Source: Pomacea canaliculata (Eukaryota; Mollusca; Gastropoda; Architaenioglossa; Ampullariidae). Taken from it: DNA of 64,000 nucleotides. The stretch covers positions 8,419,807-8,483,806 of the forward strand of contig NC_037601.1 in NCBI RefSeq assembly GCF_003073045.1, written 5' to 3'. The notes beneath the pieces are model-generated. The model was not told where the DNA came from, did no database searches, and saw only the letters and a program-made list of their open reading frames with translations. The number at the start of each line of letters is the position of its first letter. The first letter of the stretch is position 1. Made by a program: the position numbers and the translations under genes. Positions 35,739 to 47,033 of the stretch are shown piece by piece.

Positions 35739-38083
35739 ATGAAGATCTTCTTGATCCTCTGCGCTTGCGCAGTCGTCTCGTCAGCCCCATACTCAAGTAT
35801 TCTTGAACAGATTCTGAAACTTGAGGAACTGCTGATTAAGAGTGAGTTTGTTTGGAAACAGGATGCACATCGGTTATTACACGAGCGCGCACACACCGAC
35901 ACACCACACAAACACGCGTCCAACATGCACGTACGTATGCACACACACACACTCACACACGCATATTCTCTATTTCTCTTAGTCTTACACACACACAGGC
36001 ATTCTGCGACACATTCTGTAGCAGAGCAACCAGTGGAACACACCGCTGTACATCAATTTCATCGACCTGGAGAAGGCTTTTGACAGCATTCACCGAGAGT
36101 CCTTATGGAAGATCCTGAGGGATTACGGAGTCCCTGCAAAACTTGTTCAGGTCATTGCAATGCTGTACAACAATTTCAAATCCCAGGTTGTCTGTGACAG
36201 GGAGCTCACAGACCCCTTCAACGTCAGTACCGGGGTGAAGCAGGGCTGCATTCTGTCGCCGTTCCTCTTCATCCTGGCCATGGACTGGATCATGAAGACT
36301 TCCACCGACAGTGAGAGAAAAGGGATCAGATGGACCACGGCTATGACAGAAACAATAATGCTGGAAGACTTAGACTTTGCTGATGACATTGCTCTGCTGT
36401 CACACCGCCACCAAGACATGCATGAAAAAACAAAGGCCTTCTCAGAAACAGCTGGAAACCTTGGCTTGAAGGTCAGCGCAAAGAAAACGAAAAGTATGAG
36501 AGTGAACGCCAGAGTCCAAGACAGCATCAAACTAAATGGAGAAGAGATTGAGGAAGTTGACAGTTTCACCTATCCTGGGTCCAAAATGTCAAACACCGGG
36601 GATGCGGAGGTGGAGATTCGAGCCAGCCAGGCCTTTGTCTCACTCACGAGCACATGGAAGGCAACAAACATCAGCCAGAAGATCAAACTGAGAATCTTCA
36701 AGTCAAATGTGATTAGCACCCTCCTTTACGGATCCGAATCTTGGAAGATGACCAAAACCATCAGTAACAAGCTTGACGTCTTCCAAAACAGATGCCTCAG
36801 GCGCATACTTAACATCTTTTGGCCAAACACCATCACCAACGAAGAACTCCAGCGAAGAGCTGAAACCGAGTCCATCACCACGCAGGTTCAACGTAGGCGT
36901 TGGCGATGGATTGGACATGTGCTCCGCCAGCAGACAGCAGACCTTTCCAGAGTCGCCCTACGATGGACTCCAGACGGCCGAAGAAAACGAGGCCGCCCAA
37001 AGGAAACTTGGAGAAGAACAGTGGAAAGGGAGATGAAAGGAAAGGGATGGACATGGGGTCACCTAGAGCGGGTTTCAGCCGATCGACATCGGTGGCGGAC
37101 TTTGGTTGAGGCCTTATGTGCAACCTGATGCACGAAGAGGACTAGATAGATACACACACAGGAGAGAGATGCAAAATAGAGTGAGAGAAATAGAGAAAAT
37201 GACAGACTTTTTAACGAATAAAACAAACCACATACACTCACTTACTCATGCCAGTAGTTCTCTTTCGTAGTTTCCACGCAAACAATATGCCTTACACTTC
37301 CGTTTATAAATATTTGAAATGAGTCAGATTCGATCATTTGTCCTGACAGACCCAGAAGAGGCGAAGGCTTTGCTGGAAAAGTTGATAGGAGAGCATCACC
37401 TAGGAAAACGTTTGTTTTTTCATTCGATGGTCCACAGCATCGGACACGCCGTGGAAACAGCAGTCAAAGATGTCGGCCACGCTGTTGAGTCAGCAGCCAC
37501 GGATGTCCGTCACGCAGCTGGCTCGCTCGTTGATGGCGTGGAGTCAGCGGTCAAAGATGTCGGTCACGCAGCTGGCGCGGTCGTGCATGGCGTCGAGTCA
37601 GCGGTTAAAGATGTCGGTCACGCAGCTGAAGCTGTATTAAAAGGAGTCGAGACGGCAGCTCACGAAGTCGGTCATGCAGTGACAGCTCACAGCTTGAAAG
37701 AAGCCCTGAAGGATCTCGGTCACGCAGCAGGAGACTTGGTGAAGGGCGTTGAGACAGGAGTGGAAGATGTCGGCGATGCCGTAAAAGACGTAGAGCAAGG
37801 CGTTGAGACAGCTGCACAAGACCTCAGGCAGGCAGCTCGAGATCTGCGACAAGGTATCAGTCACCTTTGCCACTATGTGGTGCAGGCAGCTGGCGATCTT
37901 GAGCAAGGCGTTGAAACCGGAGCCGAGGAAGTGGCGCAGTCTTTGCCACTCATCGGTCATGCCGCGTCAGATGTGGTTCAAGCCTATTTTCATACTCTCC
38001 AAGCATCCGGGGCTTTCAAGCAGCCCAGTGAGGAGACCTGCCGGGATTCCATTCTGGCCTTCATCGGCGCTCCGGGAAAGTAG
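35739..38083 (+). CDS. Secreted amphipathic-helix repeat protein, copy 1 (unnamed family)
   Basis: Coding exons 35739-35841 (103 bp) and 37350-38083 join in phase 1 to 278 residues. I do not recognise a named family. A signal peptide (MKIFLILCACAVVSSA) is followed by a Leu/Glu-rich segment and a dibasic KR at 54-55. Residues 56-203 are amphipathic repeats: GH or RH recurs at 66, 77, 88, 106, 124, 142, 158 and 176, that is spacings of 11, 11, 18, 18, 18, 16 and 18. A typical unit is VETAVKDVGHA. Mixed 11 and 18 (11+7) spacing is what long regular helices or coiled coils use; comparable 11-mers occur in LEA proteins, apolipoproteins and perilipins. The C-terminal part carries Cys208 and Cys265, conserved in copy 2. 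A secreted lipid- or membrane-surface role is a guess. A LINE lies in the intron between the coding exons. Confidence 0.8.
36000..37150 (+). mobile_element. 5'-truncated LINE (non-LTR reverse transcriptase)
   Basis: The reading frame from about 36022 to the stop at 37126-37128 codes the reverse-transcriptase palm and thumb: FIDLEKAFDS, GVKQGCILSPFLF, the catalytic LDFADDIALLS, then WRWIGHVLR and the basic GRRKRGRPKETWRR near the C-terminus. Endonuclease and the N-terminal RT are absent, a usual 5' truncation. The first few codons (about 36006-36040) are in a shifted frame. 'acacacacagg' occurs both just before (to 35999) and just after (about 37151-37162), consistent with a target-site duplication in a CA-rich site. 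It resembles RTE/CR1-like elements; the clade is unsure. It sits in the sense orientation in the intron of helix-repeat gene 1. Confidence 0.85.
37420..37880 (+). repeat. Coding minisatellite (33- and 54-bp units)
   Basis: Inside exon 3 of helix-repeat gene 1 the DNA repeats 'gatgtcggtcacgcagctg' and 'gtcgagtcagcggt' with 33- and 54-base periods. High DNA identity between adjacent 54-base units (about 37510-37620) points to recent internal duplication. Confidence 0.8.
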
Positions 38084-38834
38084 GAGCCGAAGCCGAGGCA
38101 GGTTTGTTAGATTTTACTGGCTTTAGTTAAGAACGTCCAACTGAATTAAGTTTATCAAAACACAAAAGTAGTCAGAGGTTTTAACAGACGCCCTCTTTTT
38201 GCAGAAGAATAATCTGATCAAGCTTTTCGGCGATAACGGCTCAAGTTGCTTCCGTACGTGCAACAGTTGAAGAAACTAATGGTTTCATAAGTTAAGTTAT
38301 AGCTTGTTAAAATAAACACTTAATTTTACATTAAATAAAAAACAAAACAATGTTTGACTCATGCAGGTCCTTTACAAGTTTCGTAATTGATGATTTGAGG
38401 AGAGTGACTGTTCCTGAATGAAGTTGCTTCCCCTGCATCCCCCCCTACACGTGGTGTGGGTGTGGAGACAAGGCACACGTGCACACACACACACACACAA
38501 AACACACAAACACACAAACACACAAAACACACAACAGGCACGCGCGATTAAAGACGCCGATCAACAATGGATGAATCTGTGATTCTTGTTCTTGAATCTT
38601 TTGTTATAAGAATGCAAGACCGCAAACCCACATATAACTGCCAACTCTTGTCTTCCATTCAACAAAATTCTGTTCACAGTACAAAAGATGTATACAAATG
38701 CAGTTTCTCGTCAACCATTTATCTACTCTTAATCTTTATCTATGTCTACAACGAGACAGATCAAGATGTTTTGAATATCAGCTTATAATACACGGCTTTA
38801 AAGGTAAGATAATGGTAAAGGTCATTGCAAGTTG
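38084..38834. other. 3' flank of gene 1 with CA microsatellite
   Basis: Possible poly(A) signals: AATAAA near 38310 and 38333. A (CA)n/(ACAAA)n tract lies at 38478-38535. No coding sequence was seen. Confidence 0.5.
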
Positions 38835-38990
38835 CAAGGAAGCGGATATCCGAGGGGTTAGAGTGCTGATGTCCGAACTGAGATGCACACCGGTTCGATG
38901 CCCGTGTAGCGCTGCTCACTTTCCCAAGCTGCTCCCAGTGGGAGAACACTTGGTACATCTTAGATAATAATACTCGACTGAGAACCCAAA
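38835..38990 (+). mobile_element. tRNA-derived SINE
   Basis: The A-box-like GATATCCGAGGGGTTAGAG (38845-38863) and the B box GGTTCGATGCC (38892-38902, matching the GGTTCGANNCC consensus) are correctly spaced. They are followed by 'gctgctcactttcccaagc' and a short tRNA-unrelated body. It is typical of mollusc SINEs. Confidence 0.75.
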
Positions 38991-39114
38991 TTTACTTTTG
39001 TAACAAAATAAAAGAATGTGAAGACACACAAAGAGTTTGAATGCTAAAATAAGATTTAATGATTGTATTGCCAATTAAGAAAATTTTCGTAAATCTTCTA
39101 ACCGGCTCCTGTCG

Positions 39115-39870
39115 TTTGGGACTCAGACTCACATAGACGCTGCAGTTGACAGGGTCCACCACTGTTGCCGGCTGTGGGCGATAATCAGCAGGTCCTGTTA
39201 GTCACTGCGGCATGGACTATTTGGTCACGTGACCAAAGAAGACCACGTCCCTTGACTGTTGAAAGTAGAGGTTCCTGGCGTCCTACGAGTGTGGCCATCT
39301 TGTTTCATACAACACCGTTGGTTCTATATTCCCTGTATGAGATCCTCAGCAGCCTCCTCATGTACTTGTTGGATTACCTTTCCGTGTCCACGTGTCACAT
39401 CCATGGAGCAGGATCGGTAGTAAACCTTATTATGGCTATGCCAGATCCTGTTTAGCCTACTAGCCATTGCCGCCATTGCGATCCTGATGTGGATGGCGTG
39501 GGGCTGAAGTCTTTGGAGAGGGTGGCTCCCAAGTATTTCGAGCTGTACCCCGCTCATTGAGATTTCTACTTTGCTGCTGCCATTGACCATTTTCTCAGTG
39601 CTGGTCTCTCCATTCCATGTCAAATTGTCTGTCAGCAGTAAGGTCTTGCAAGTTTTTGTTGGTGTCTGGTAACAGATTTATATCGTCTTCAGGTTGATGA
39701 TCAGTGCTTCGACCATGATGTTCTCCAAGAAGATATTGAACAGCACCGGCGATAGGGGACATCCCCGAATCTTCTTTTACCATGGCCGTATAGCATGTAG
39801 TTCTCCGCATACCTGAGGACCGACTGTCTGGTTTTGTCAGCGACCGTCTGGCGAAGACACACAAGTACAG
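39115..39870 (-). mobile_element. Decayed LINE fragment
   Basis: Minus-strand frames contain scraps of one reverse transcriptase: DDINLLPDTNKNLQDLT, STEKMVNGSSKVEISMSG, IHIRIAMA and LNRIWHS, in the expected order, plus further debris downstream. Several frame changes occur; this LINE copy is old. The upstream part is shared with 44980-45245 through the segmental duplication. Confidence 0.75.
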
Positions 39871-40774
39871 AAGGTGACAGCTTCGTGCTTCATTTATAGT
39901 TGTTTTTATAATGAAGCAGATCGTGATATCCGTTATCTTTAACTGCGTAGCAGGGACGAAGGTTGAAAATAATCAAGATAAAGGTTGCAAGAAGGAAGAA
40001 ACTCTTTTTTTAAAATTACGATGTGCAAGATTACATTTACCAAAATATAAGTAATGCCATCTCCGTCCTTGGCCTACAAGCCCACAGACATCTCGGAGAT
40101 CGTACATTTTTATTTTGAAGCATATTTACAAATAATCTACAGTCCTACTGAAACGTAAGCAACTTAAAAACGTTTCCGAAGGCCCAAGGATTAAGACTCG
40201 TACTAAAACAACTATTTTAGTTTAAATATTAAGCAAACTTAAGAAATAATTAATGACTTTAGGAAAAAACCTCCTAATGCTGACGTGAATGGCTGCTGAG
40301 GTAAAAGAGTACCTGATTATTCTGGAATACTGAATACACTGGAAATGTTATTTACATCAAAACGAATGATTAAATCAAGTTTCTCCATATGAATGTCCGC
40401 CGGAGTTGGACTTGAAAAACAGAGGTCACCTAATGTAAATGATAACGTCTTCGAATGATGATCATGATGATGAAGTAGAGAATTTTTGGGAGTGGATGTG
40501 TTGTTCTCTCAATGAAGTCATACTTAGGATAAACAAACATGTTTTGATTCTGAGAACTGTCTATAGAACCCTGAAGACGCAAATATCATGGGTGAAGCTT
40601 TGAGTATCGTCGTGTGTTGTGGGTTTTGTGGTGAGCTCTCATTAATTACATAATAGTGGTGCTTACCACCCTTCGCCTCAGAAAAACGAGCAAACAAGAT
40701 GTTGCTCTAGATTGTTACTTATTGTGATTCACCATGAGAACAGGCCACATGCTGTTTGCTGGTCACCAATAAAG

Positions 40775-40830
40775 TATATATAAACAATAGAAAATGCTAT
40801 TTTGTTATTCTCGTTTAAGTGTCTACTAAG
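40775..40830 (+). promoter_or_regulatory. TATA promoter and non-coding exon 1 of helix-repeat gene 2
   Basis: CCAAT is immediately upstream of TATATATAAA (40775-40784). About 45 bases further lies a donor (AAG|GTAAGG at 40831). The same block recurs at 46444-46500. Splicing to the acceptor ttgttgtag just before ATG 41378 would give a two-intron 5' structure. Confidence 0.65.
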
Positions 40831-41377
40831 GTAAGGATGAACTGGTTCTTCATTTACTTTCTCTGTCTTCTTTGAAACTATGACAATTTTTAGGAATGAC
40901 AATGTCGCATAAAAGATATAACTAACATTTGAAGAGCACCGATAACATTTACTATTCAGCCTATCCATTTTGAAACAAACCTTACTGACGTTTTTGTGAA
41001 AGAAGAGACAAAGATATAATATTGTAACAGTAAGCTCGACTGTACTTTCCAAATATCAAATAATGAGCCAAATATTGCTCTTAGGCATGTAATAAAGTAT
41101 TAAAGTTAAACATACATGAATTAAAAATTGATAGCAATCACTTCTGAAACTTCAAATTTCTGTCTAGGCCATTATTAAAGGATAAATATTTTGATCTACA
41201 TTAAAACATGTACCAAACAATATTTTAGAAGGCCCGCGTCTCCAACACAATTAAGCTGTTGGGCTATCGGGACTTCTATCTCCTGTAATGTAACTATCAC
41301 CAGATTGTAACTAATATAATGGAAATTGGAGAAGACAGCAGATGAGCATGTTCAGGTCTGTTGTTGTAGATATCGCC

Positions 41378-42704
41378 ATGAAGTTTGTCCTGCTTCTGTG
41401 CGCCTGTGTGGTTGTGTCTTCCGCCCTGGAGCTTCCTAGTCTCAAGCTGCTGTTGGAGCAGAAACACCAACTGCGTACGAGTAAGTGATCTTTATGTTAT
41501 TTTCCACCTGGACATGTGGACAATTGCTTCACAGACGCAAACCATCCACCCACTCACCCACACACATGTCACGAACGGATGCGGTGCACTACACAACTGC
41601 ACATTTTGTCAACAAAGAACACAACGACTACTGTAGGCTGCCCATGTCGTAGATATTTATTGTGCCTGGCCGAGGACTTTCACGAGACAACCACAAAAAC
41701 CATTCTCACCTGCCATGAATACATCTTGTGTACGGCTCGTCCTCCGCTAAACTACTGCGAGGTCATCCTAGCGAGGGAACCAAATCAATTTGGAGACCAC
41801 GGCGGGTACGTCCTTCCTTCTGGACGGTCGCAATGATTATATACTACCATTGTGCCTGTTTCCCGGGGTGAATACAGTGCTCACACCTGGTATATTTTTA
41901 AACCTTTATACTTCTGAAGTATACATTGTATTTATTCCCTCGAATTCACGTGCAGAGAGTTAAAAGCGTTTGCTGCAAGCAATGATTCGGGACACAACAA
42001 CAACAACAACCACCTTTGATTCTCGATTTGCTCTGACAGGCACTGAGAAGGTGTAGAAGTTGCTGGAGAAGCTCTCTGGTGGACATCGCCTGCTGAAATA
42101 TACTGAATGTAAAATAAACTCTCGCGTAAAGAGAAATTTCCTCTGCAATAACACACCCACCGGACCTTTCTCAAAAATTTGCAAGTTGTACAGTTGAACA
42201 TGTCACTGTCTATCACTTTTTGTTTCAGATCAGGGAGAGCAATCCTCACTAAAGAAACGGAGTGAGCCACAGCTGGGAAAACGCTTGTGGATCGGCTCCG
42301 TAGTCCACAGTATCGAACATGCAGCTCAGAATGTCGGTCATGCGGTCGAGACAGCAGTCCACGATGCTGGTCATGCATTAGGAGGTCTTTTGGAAGGCGC
42401 CAAAGATGTTGTGGGAGAGGCTAAGAATGCATTCCAAAATGTTCTGAAGGACATCGAGAGAACAGTCCAAGATCTTGGTCACCAACTTTCAGATTTACTA
42501 TCAAGCGTTCCGAATGTATGTAACTATCTCGTTCATAACGGCTCGACAGTCGTTCCTACTGATGTTACAGTGCCTCCAGAGTTAGAGCGAACACTTCAAG
42601 TAGTGTTACAAGCTTTCCAGAAAGCGCTCCCTACAACTGAAACTCTAAAGCATCTCACTGAGGAAGCATGCCGGGATGTTCTACACTCAATCATAGGAAA
42701 GTAG
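41378..42704 (+). CDS. Secreted amphipathic-helix protein, copy 2
   Basis: Coding exons 41378-41480 (103 bp, as in copies 1, 3 and 4) and 42229-42704 join in phase to 192 residues. The signal peptide is MKFVLLLCACVVVSSA, followed by a Leu-rich segment, KKR and GKR dibasic sites. The helix region then runs from LWIGSVVHSIEHA through VGHAVETAVHDAGHA to NVLKDIERTVQDLGH. It has fewer repeats than copy 1. The C-terminal module has Cys132 and Cys182 in contexts (NVCNYLV, EEACRDVL) that match HLCHYVV and EETCRDSI of copy 1. The intron also holds a relic of an alternative exon (42040-42110). Function is unknown; processing at the dibasic sites is possible. Confidence 0.82.
42040..42110 (+). pseudogene. 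Relic of an alternative second coding exon
   Basis: A stretch after 'ttgctctgacag' reads KLLEKLSGGH-like protein and closely matches the exon at 49478 of gene 4 (ELLERLSGGRHVGKR). It is no longer a usable exon in gene 2, which uses the next acceptor at 42229. Confidence 0.55.
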
Positions 42705-43149
42705 AGGCTCATGACGAATCAGCTTCACACAGGTCAGGTTTTACCAGACTTGCAAAAGAATTTCAAACACAGTAATCATATCACAAGAAGCACTCTAACA
42801 ATGATATATAATGCTTTATTACTTTAGTTATTTTCAATTATCCTTTTCTTACTATCCTAGGTGTGGCCCTGTTCAGGTGTCTACATTTGCAGAATAATGA
42901 GTTTTCTGATATTTCTCAAAGTCTTAACAATCGGGGTAAAATGCTACAATTTATCGCTGAATGAATTTTGAATTGTGACCTGTAATATAAGAAAACTTAA
43001 TGAGACCCATGCTTGTTTAGAAAGACAGAGAGTTTATGGCTTGTGAATATACGTATATTGGTGGAACCCCCCGTCCCCTTAGGTTTATGCTCCTATCCAA
43101 CTGGAGAAAAATGTATGCCCACATACTTGTCTTTTTCTGAATTTTAGTC

Positions 43150-44315
43150 AGTTGTCCCTGAGTGAGCAGGTCCTGTACAAGACGACCAGTCCAGTCTTTG
43201 ACCTTCGTAAGTCAGTTCTTTCTGTGGCCACCGCGGTGTCCACTACCCTCCAAGGTACCTTGAAAGAAAGTCTTCGACAGGGTGTCGTGCCGGGTCACAT
43301 GACCACAGAAGACCAGCTTACGTCAACTAACTGTTGCAAGTAGAAGTTCCTGGTGTCCTATGAGTGTGGCCATCTTGTTTCTTACAAAGTCGTCGGTTCT
43401 ATGTTCTCTGTATGAGATCAGGAGCAGCCTCCTCAGGCACTTGCTCTCCAAATGCCTAGATTCTTCTTTCCGTTTCAGAGTTCAGATGTCACATTCGTAA
43501 AGCAGGATCGGCACTACCAGGGATTTGTACACCTTGCACTTGATAGTAAACCTTATCTTATGGCTATGCCACTTTGTCCATTCTTCGCGTTCCCAGACTC
43601 TTTGGCACAGGACAGTCAGAGCCTTTGTAGTGTCTTCCCCATCCTGCTTGAGTAGCTTAGCTGGAACAACGCCTTGCGACTTTCCTCCCTTCAGACTGTG
43701 TACAGCTCTTTCGTGCTCTTCCCTGAACAGACTAGTAGGTCTGAAGGTTCACTGTTTTCCAGTCTGATTGTTTTTGAAGGTTGTCGGCGTCTGTTTTCAG
43801 CTGGAAGTTGTACAGGTCTTTGCAGTACTCAGTCCTTCGATTGAGTACAGCATTGCTTTCTGTGAGGTGGCCATTGCTGTCTTTGATGACTGAGGTCTTG
43901 TGCTGATCTATCTTAGTGATGGTCTTTTAGAAGGTGGTAGGCATTTTTTAACCATTCCATCCTCTATGTCCCGGCATTGGCTCTCGATCCAGTCATCCTA
44001 GCTGTCTTCATTCCTTTCTTGATGAGACAGTTCACCTCTGTGTATTTGAAAGCTGTTTTAGGTTTGATTTTCTTTTATCTCTTGAAGAACCTCCTTTGGT
44101 CACAAAGTTATAAGACTTCATTCGTGACATGTTTAATTCTTATTTTGTCATCCTATGACTTTCTGGTCTGTTTATAGTAGCACTTCTTTGATATTTCCAT
44201 CGAGGGTGTCTACATCACATCAAAGTTTCCTCCAACTGTGACCTCGAAGTGTTCTGCAACATTTGGGTCTCACAGCTTCTCCAAATCAAAGTGAATTTCG
44301 GGGGGTGAGGTGTCT
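43150..44315 (-). mobile_element. Decayed LINE fragment with internal deletion
   Basis: Read from 44315 downwards, the minus strand gives PPEIHFDLEKLCDPNVAEHF, then linker pieces, then KGGKSQGVVPAKLLKQDGED. It jumps to the C-terminal part with KCLRRLLLISYREN and further distal pieces down to DWTGL-like sequence near 43190. The order is that of an endonuclease-RT LINE with the catalytic RT core removed. Many frame breaks mark it as old. It is absent from copy B of the segmental duplication. Confidence 0.75.
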
Positions 44316-44744
44316 GAGAGTCATTTCCTTTTCAGATTACTCTAGTCCTAAATAATAAAACTTCGATGTGTTTAACATAAAATTATATTAATTTTTGATT
44401 TATCAGTGAAGTTACAGTATCAGATAATCTGATGGACTAATACACCAGCGTTCTTCGACAGATCTCGAACAGTGCAACTGACGACATTGAGAAATATTTC
44501 CGGTTCCTGTGGGTGATTTCTTCTCAAGAAGATGTTGGACTCTCTGTTTCTGGAAGTCGTCTCTTTATCCTGCGATCTCTACGTCAGACGTCCTGTGTCT
44601 AAATGCTCTTGACATTCACATACAGAGGAGAATAAAGTAACGAACAACAATGGCTGCCTTTTGTCATTTGGTTCATTGCTGCGTCTGTGTGTGTCCAAGA
44701 TAAGGTGTATGAAAATATGTTGTTCTATAATGTGTCGCTGTTGT

Positions 44745-44850
44745 AGGCCGAGCTAAAGCACAAGTTCTTAGAAAACTGCTGTCTGCTGTTCCTCAACTGT
44801 CAGTGTTCTTTAAAGTCATGAAATTTAATATAATTAAGATTTAAGTGCAC
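44745..44850 (+). pseudogene. Exon-like relic related to helix-repeat genes (copy A)
   Basis: After the acceptor-like 'cgctgttgtag', one frame reads RAKAQVLRKLLSAVPQL, resembling EAKALLEKLIGEHHL of gene 1. The counterpart in copy B (48150-48240) reads RSKAQELRKLLSAVLQL. No downstream exon was found, so it is called a relic. Confidence 0.35.
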
Positions 44851-44979
44851 CGATAAAATTTGGTTATCAAGCTCATCCATTACAGACAACCCTTACAGTC
44901 GTTTTCGTCAAAAGAGATACATCTCTGACAACAACAACAACGTTTACATTGTTGACTTTGCGCTAAAACTGCGATTGAT

Positions 44980-45245
44980 GTGGATGGCGTGGAGCTGCAG
45001 TCTTTGGAGATGAGTGCTGGTCTCCATTCCATATCAAATTGTCTGTCAGTGGTAAGGTCTTGCAGGTTTTTGTTAGTGCCTGATAACAGACTCATATCGT
45101 CTGCAGGTTGATGATCGGTGCTTTAAACATTATGTTCTCCAAGAAGATATTGAACAGCACCGGTGATAGTGGACATCTTTCATCATAACATGTAGTTCAC
45201 CGCATACCTGAGGACTGAATGTTTGGCTTTGTCAGCGACCGTTTG
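44980..45245 (-). mobile_element. Decayed LINE scrap in duplication copy B
   Basis: Minus strand: LSGTNKNLQDLTTDRQFDM and further debris, the counterpart of 39600-39865 in copy A. Confidence 0.65.
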
Positions 45246-46189
45246 GCGAAGACACACAAGTACAGAAGGTGACAGCTTCGTGCTTCATTTATAGTTCGCA
45301 GATACAACTTGTTTTTATAATGATGCAGACCGTGATATCCGTTGTCTTTAACTGCGTAGCAGGGACGAAGGTTGAAAATAATCAAGATAAAGGTTTCAAG
45401 AAGGAAGAAATTCTTTCTTAAAATTACGGTGTGCAAGATTACATTAACCAAAATATGAGTAATGCCATCTCCGTCCTTGGCATACAAGCCCACAGGACAT
45501 CTCGGAGATCGTGCATTTTTTAATTGTAAGCATATTACAAATAATACACAGTCCTACTGAAACGTAAGCAACTTAAAAACGTTCCAGAAGGCTCAAGGAT
45601 TAAGACTCGTACTAAAACAACTATTTTAGTATAAATACTTCAGAAATGATTAATGACTTTAGGAAAAAAAAAACCTTCTCCTAATGCTGACTTAAATGGG
45701 TACTGAGGTAAAAGAGCATCTGATTACTCTTGAATACTAAATACACTGGAAATGTTCTTGACAACAAAACGGAGGAGATAATGACACTGCGATAAATATT
45801 GGTAGTGCCAAAAATAGGCAAGAAAAAAAAAGAATACTCACAAAAATAATGAAAATGTTGGTGCCTGGGTATCAAGAAAATTAAATAAAATATAAATAAT
45901 CATCAGGACAACAGCTACAATAAAATTCCTGCATAATTCACAGCGCGTGCGGTCACTGATTCAAGAGGTAGATGACCTTTCGAGGGAAACTATATTTAAG
46001 ATTTATCAAGGTTTTGAGATAAGCCATGAAGTAGAGAATCTTTGGGAATGGATATGTACATACAACATGTTGTTCTCTCAGTTAAGTCATACTTAGGATA
46101 CACAAACAACATGTTTTGATTCTGAGTCCTGGCTATAGAACTCAGAAGACCCAAAAATTTTTGCTGAAGCTTTGAGTGTGTGTCCTTCT

Positions 46190-46285
46190 CCAGCATCGTC
46201 GTGTATCGTCGTATGTCATCGAGTATCGTCGTGTATCATCCTGTGTCGTCGTGTATCGTCGTGTATCGTCGTGTTTCGTCGTATG
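46190..46285 (+). repeat. ATCGTCGTGT minisatellite
   Basis: About nine imperfect 10-base units (atcgtcgtgt / atcgtcgtat). The matching place in copy A (about 40608-40622) has a single unit, so the array expanded after the duplication. Confidence 0.9.
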
Positions 46286-46443
46286 TTGTGGGTTGTGTGC
46301 TGTGCTCTCATAAATTACACAATATTGGTGCTTACCACTATTTGCCTCAGCAAAGCGAGTAAACAAGATGTTGCTCTAGATTGTTACTTATTGTGATTCA
46401 CCATGAGAACAGGCCACATGCTGTTTGCTGGTCACCAATCAAG

Positions 46444-46500
46444 TATATATAAACAATAGAAAATGCTGTTTTGTTATTCTCGTTTACGTGTCTACTACGG
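46444..46500 (+). promoter_or_regulatory. TATA promoter and non-coding exon 1 of helix-repeat copy 3
   Basis: TATATATAAA (46444-46453) and donor ACG|GTAAGG (46500) match the block at 40775-40830 almost base for base. Confidence 0.6.
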
Positions 46501-47033
46501 TAAGGATGAAATGGTTCCTCATTTACTTTCTATGTCTTCTTTGAATCTATGACAATTTTTAGGAATGAGAATTTCGCTCTAAAGATATAACTAAGATTTT
46601 AAGTGCACTAATAAAATTTACTATTCAGCCTGTCCATTTTGAAACAAACCTTACTGACGTTTTTGTCATAGAAGATACAAAGATATATTATAACAGTTAG
46701 CTTGACAGTACTATCAAATAATGAGGCACAATATTGCTCTTAGGCATGTAATAAAGTATTAAAGTTAAACATACATGAATTAAAAATTGATAGCACTCGC
46801 TTCTGAAACTTCAAATTTCTGTCTAGGCCGTTATTAAAGGATAAATACTTTGATCCACATTAAAACATGTACCAAACAATATTTTAGAAGGCCCGCATCT
46901 CCAACAAAATTAAGCTGTTGGGCTATCGGGACTTCTATCTCCTGTAATGTAACTATCCCCAGATTGTAACTAAGATAATGGAAATTGGAAAACACAGCAG
47001 ATGAGCATGTTCAGGTCTGTTGTAGGTATCGCC

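Larger units (their letters stand above)
39590..44830 (+). repeat. Tandem segmental duplication, copy A
   Basis: Copy A aligns by eye with copy B (45010-48240) through the LINE scrap, the TATA promoter, the coding exons and the trailing 'tagaaaactgctgtctgctg' block. Within copy A, 42.7-44.58 kb (including a LINE fragment) has no counterpart in copy B. It contains helix-repeat gene 2. Confidence 0.85.

Noticed and set aside
36147-37123. Antisense ORFs across the LINE
   Set aside because: Shadows of the reverse-transcriptase frame, which carries the FADD and GCILSP motifs.
46172-46396. Cys/Ser/Val repeat ORFs in both strands
   Set aside because: Produced by the 10-base minisatellite at 46190-46285.
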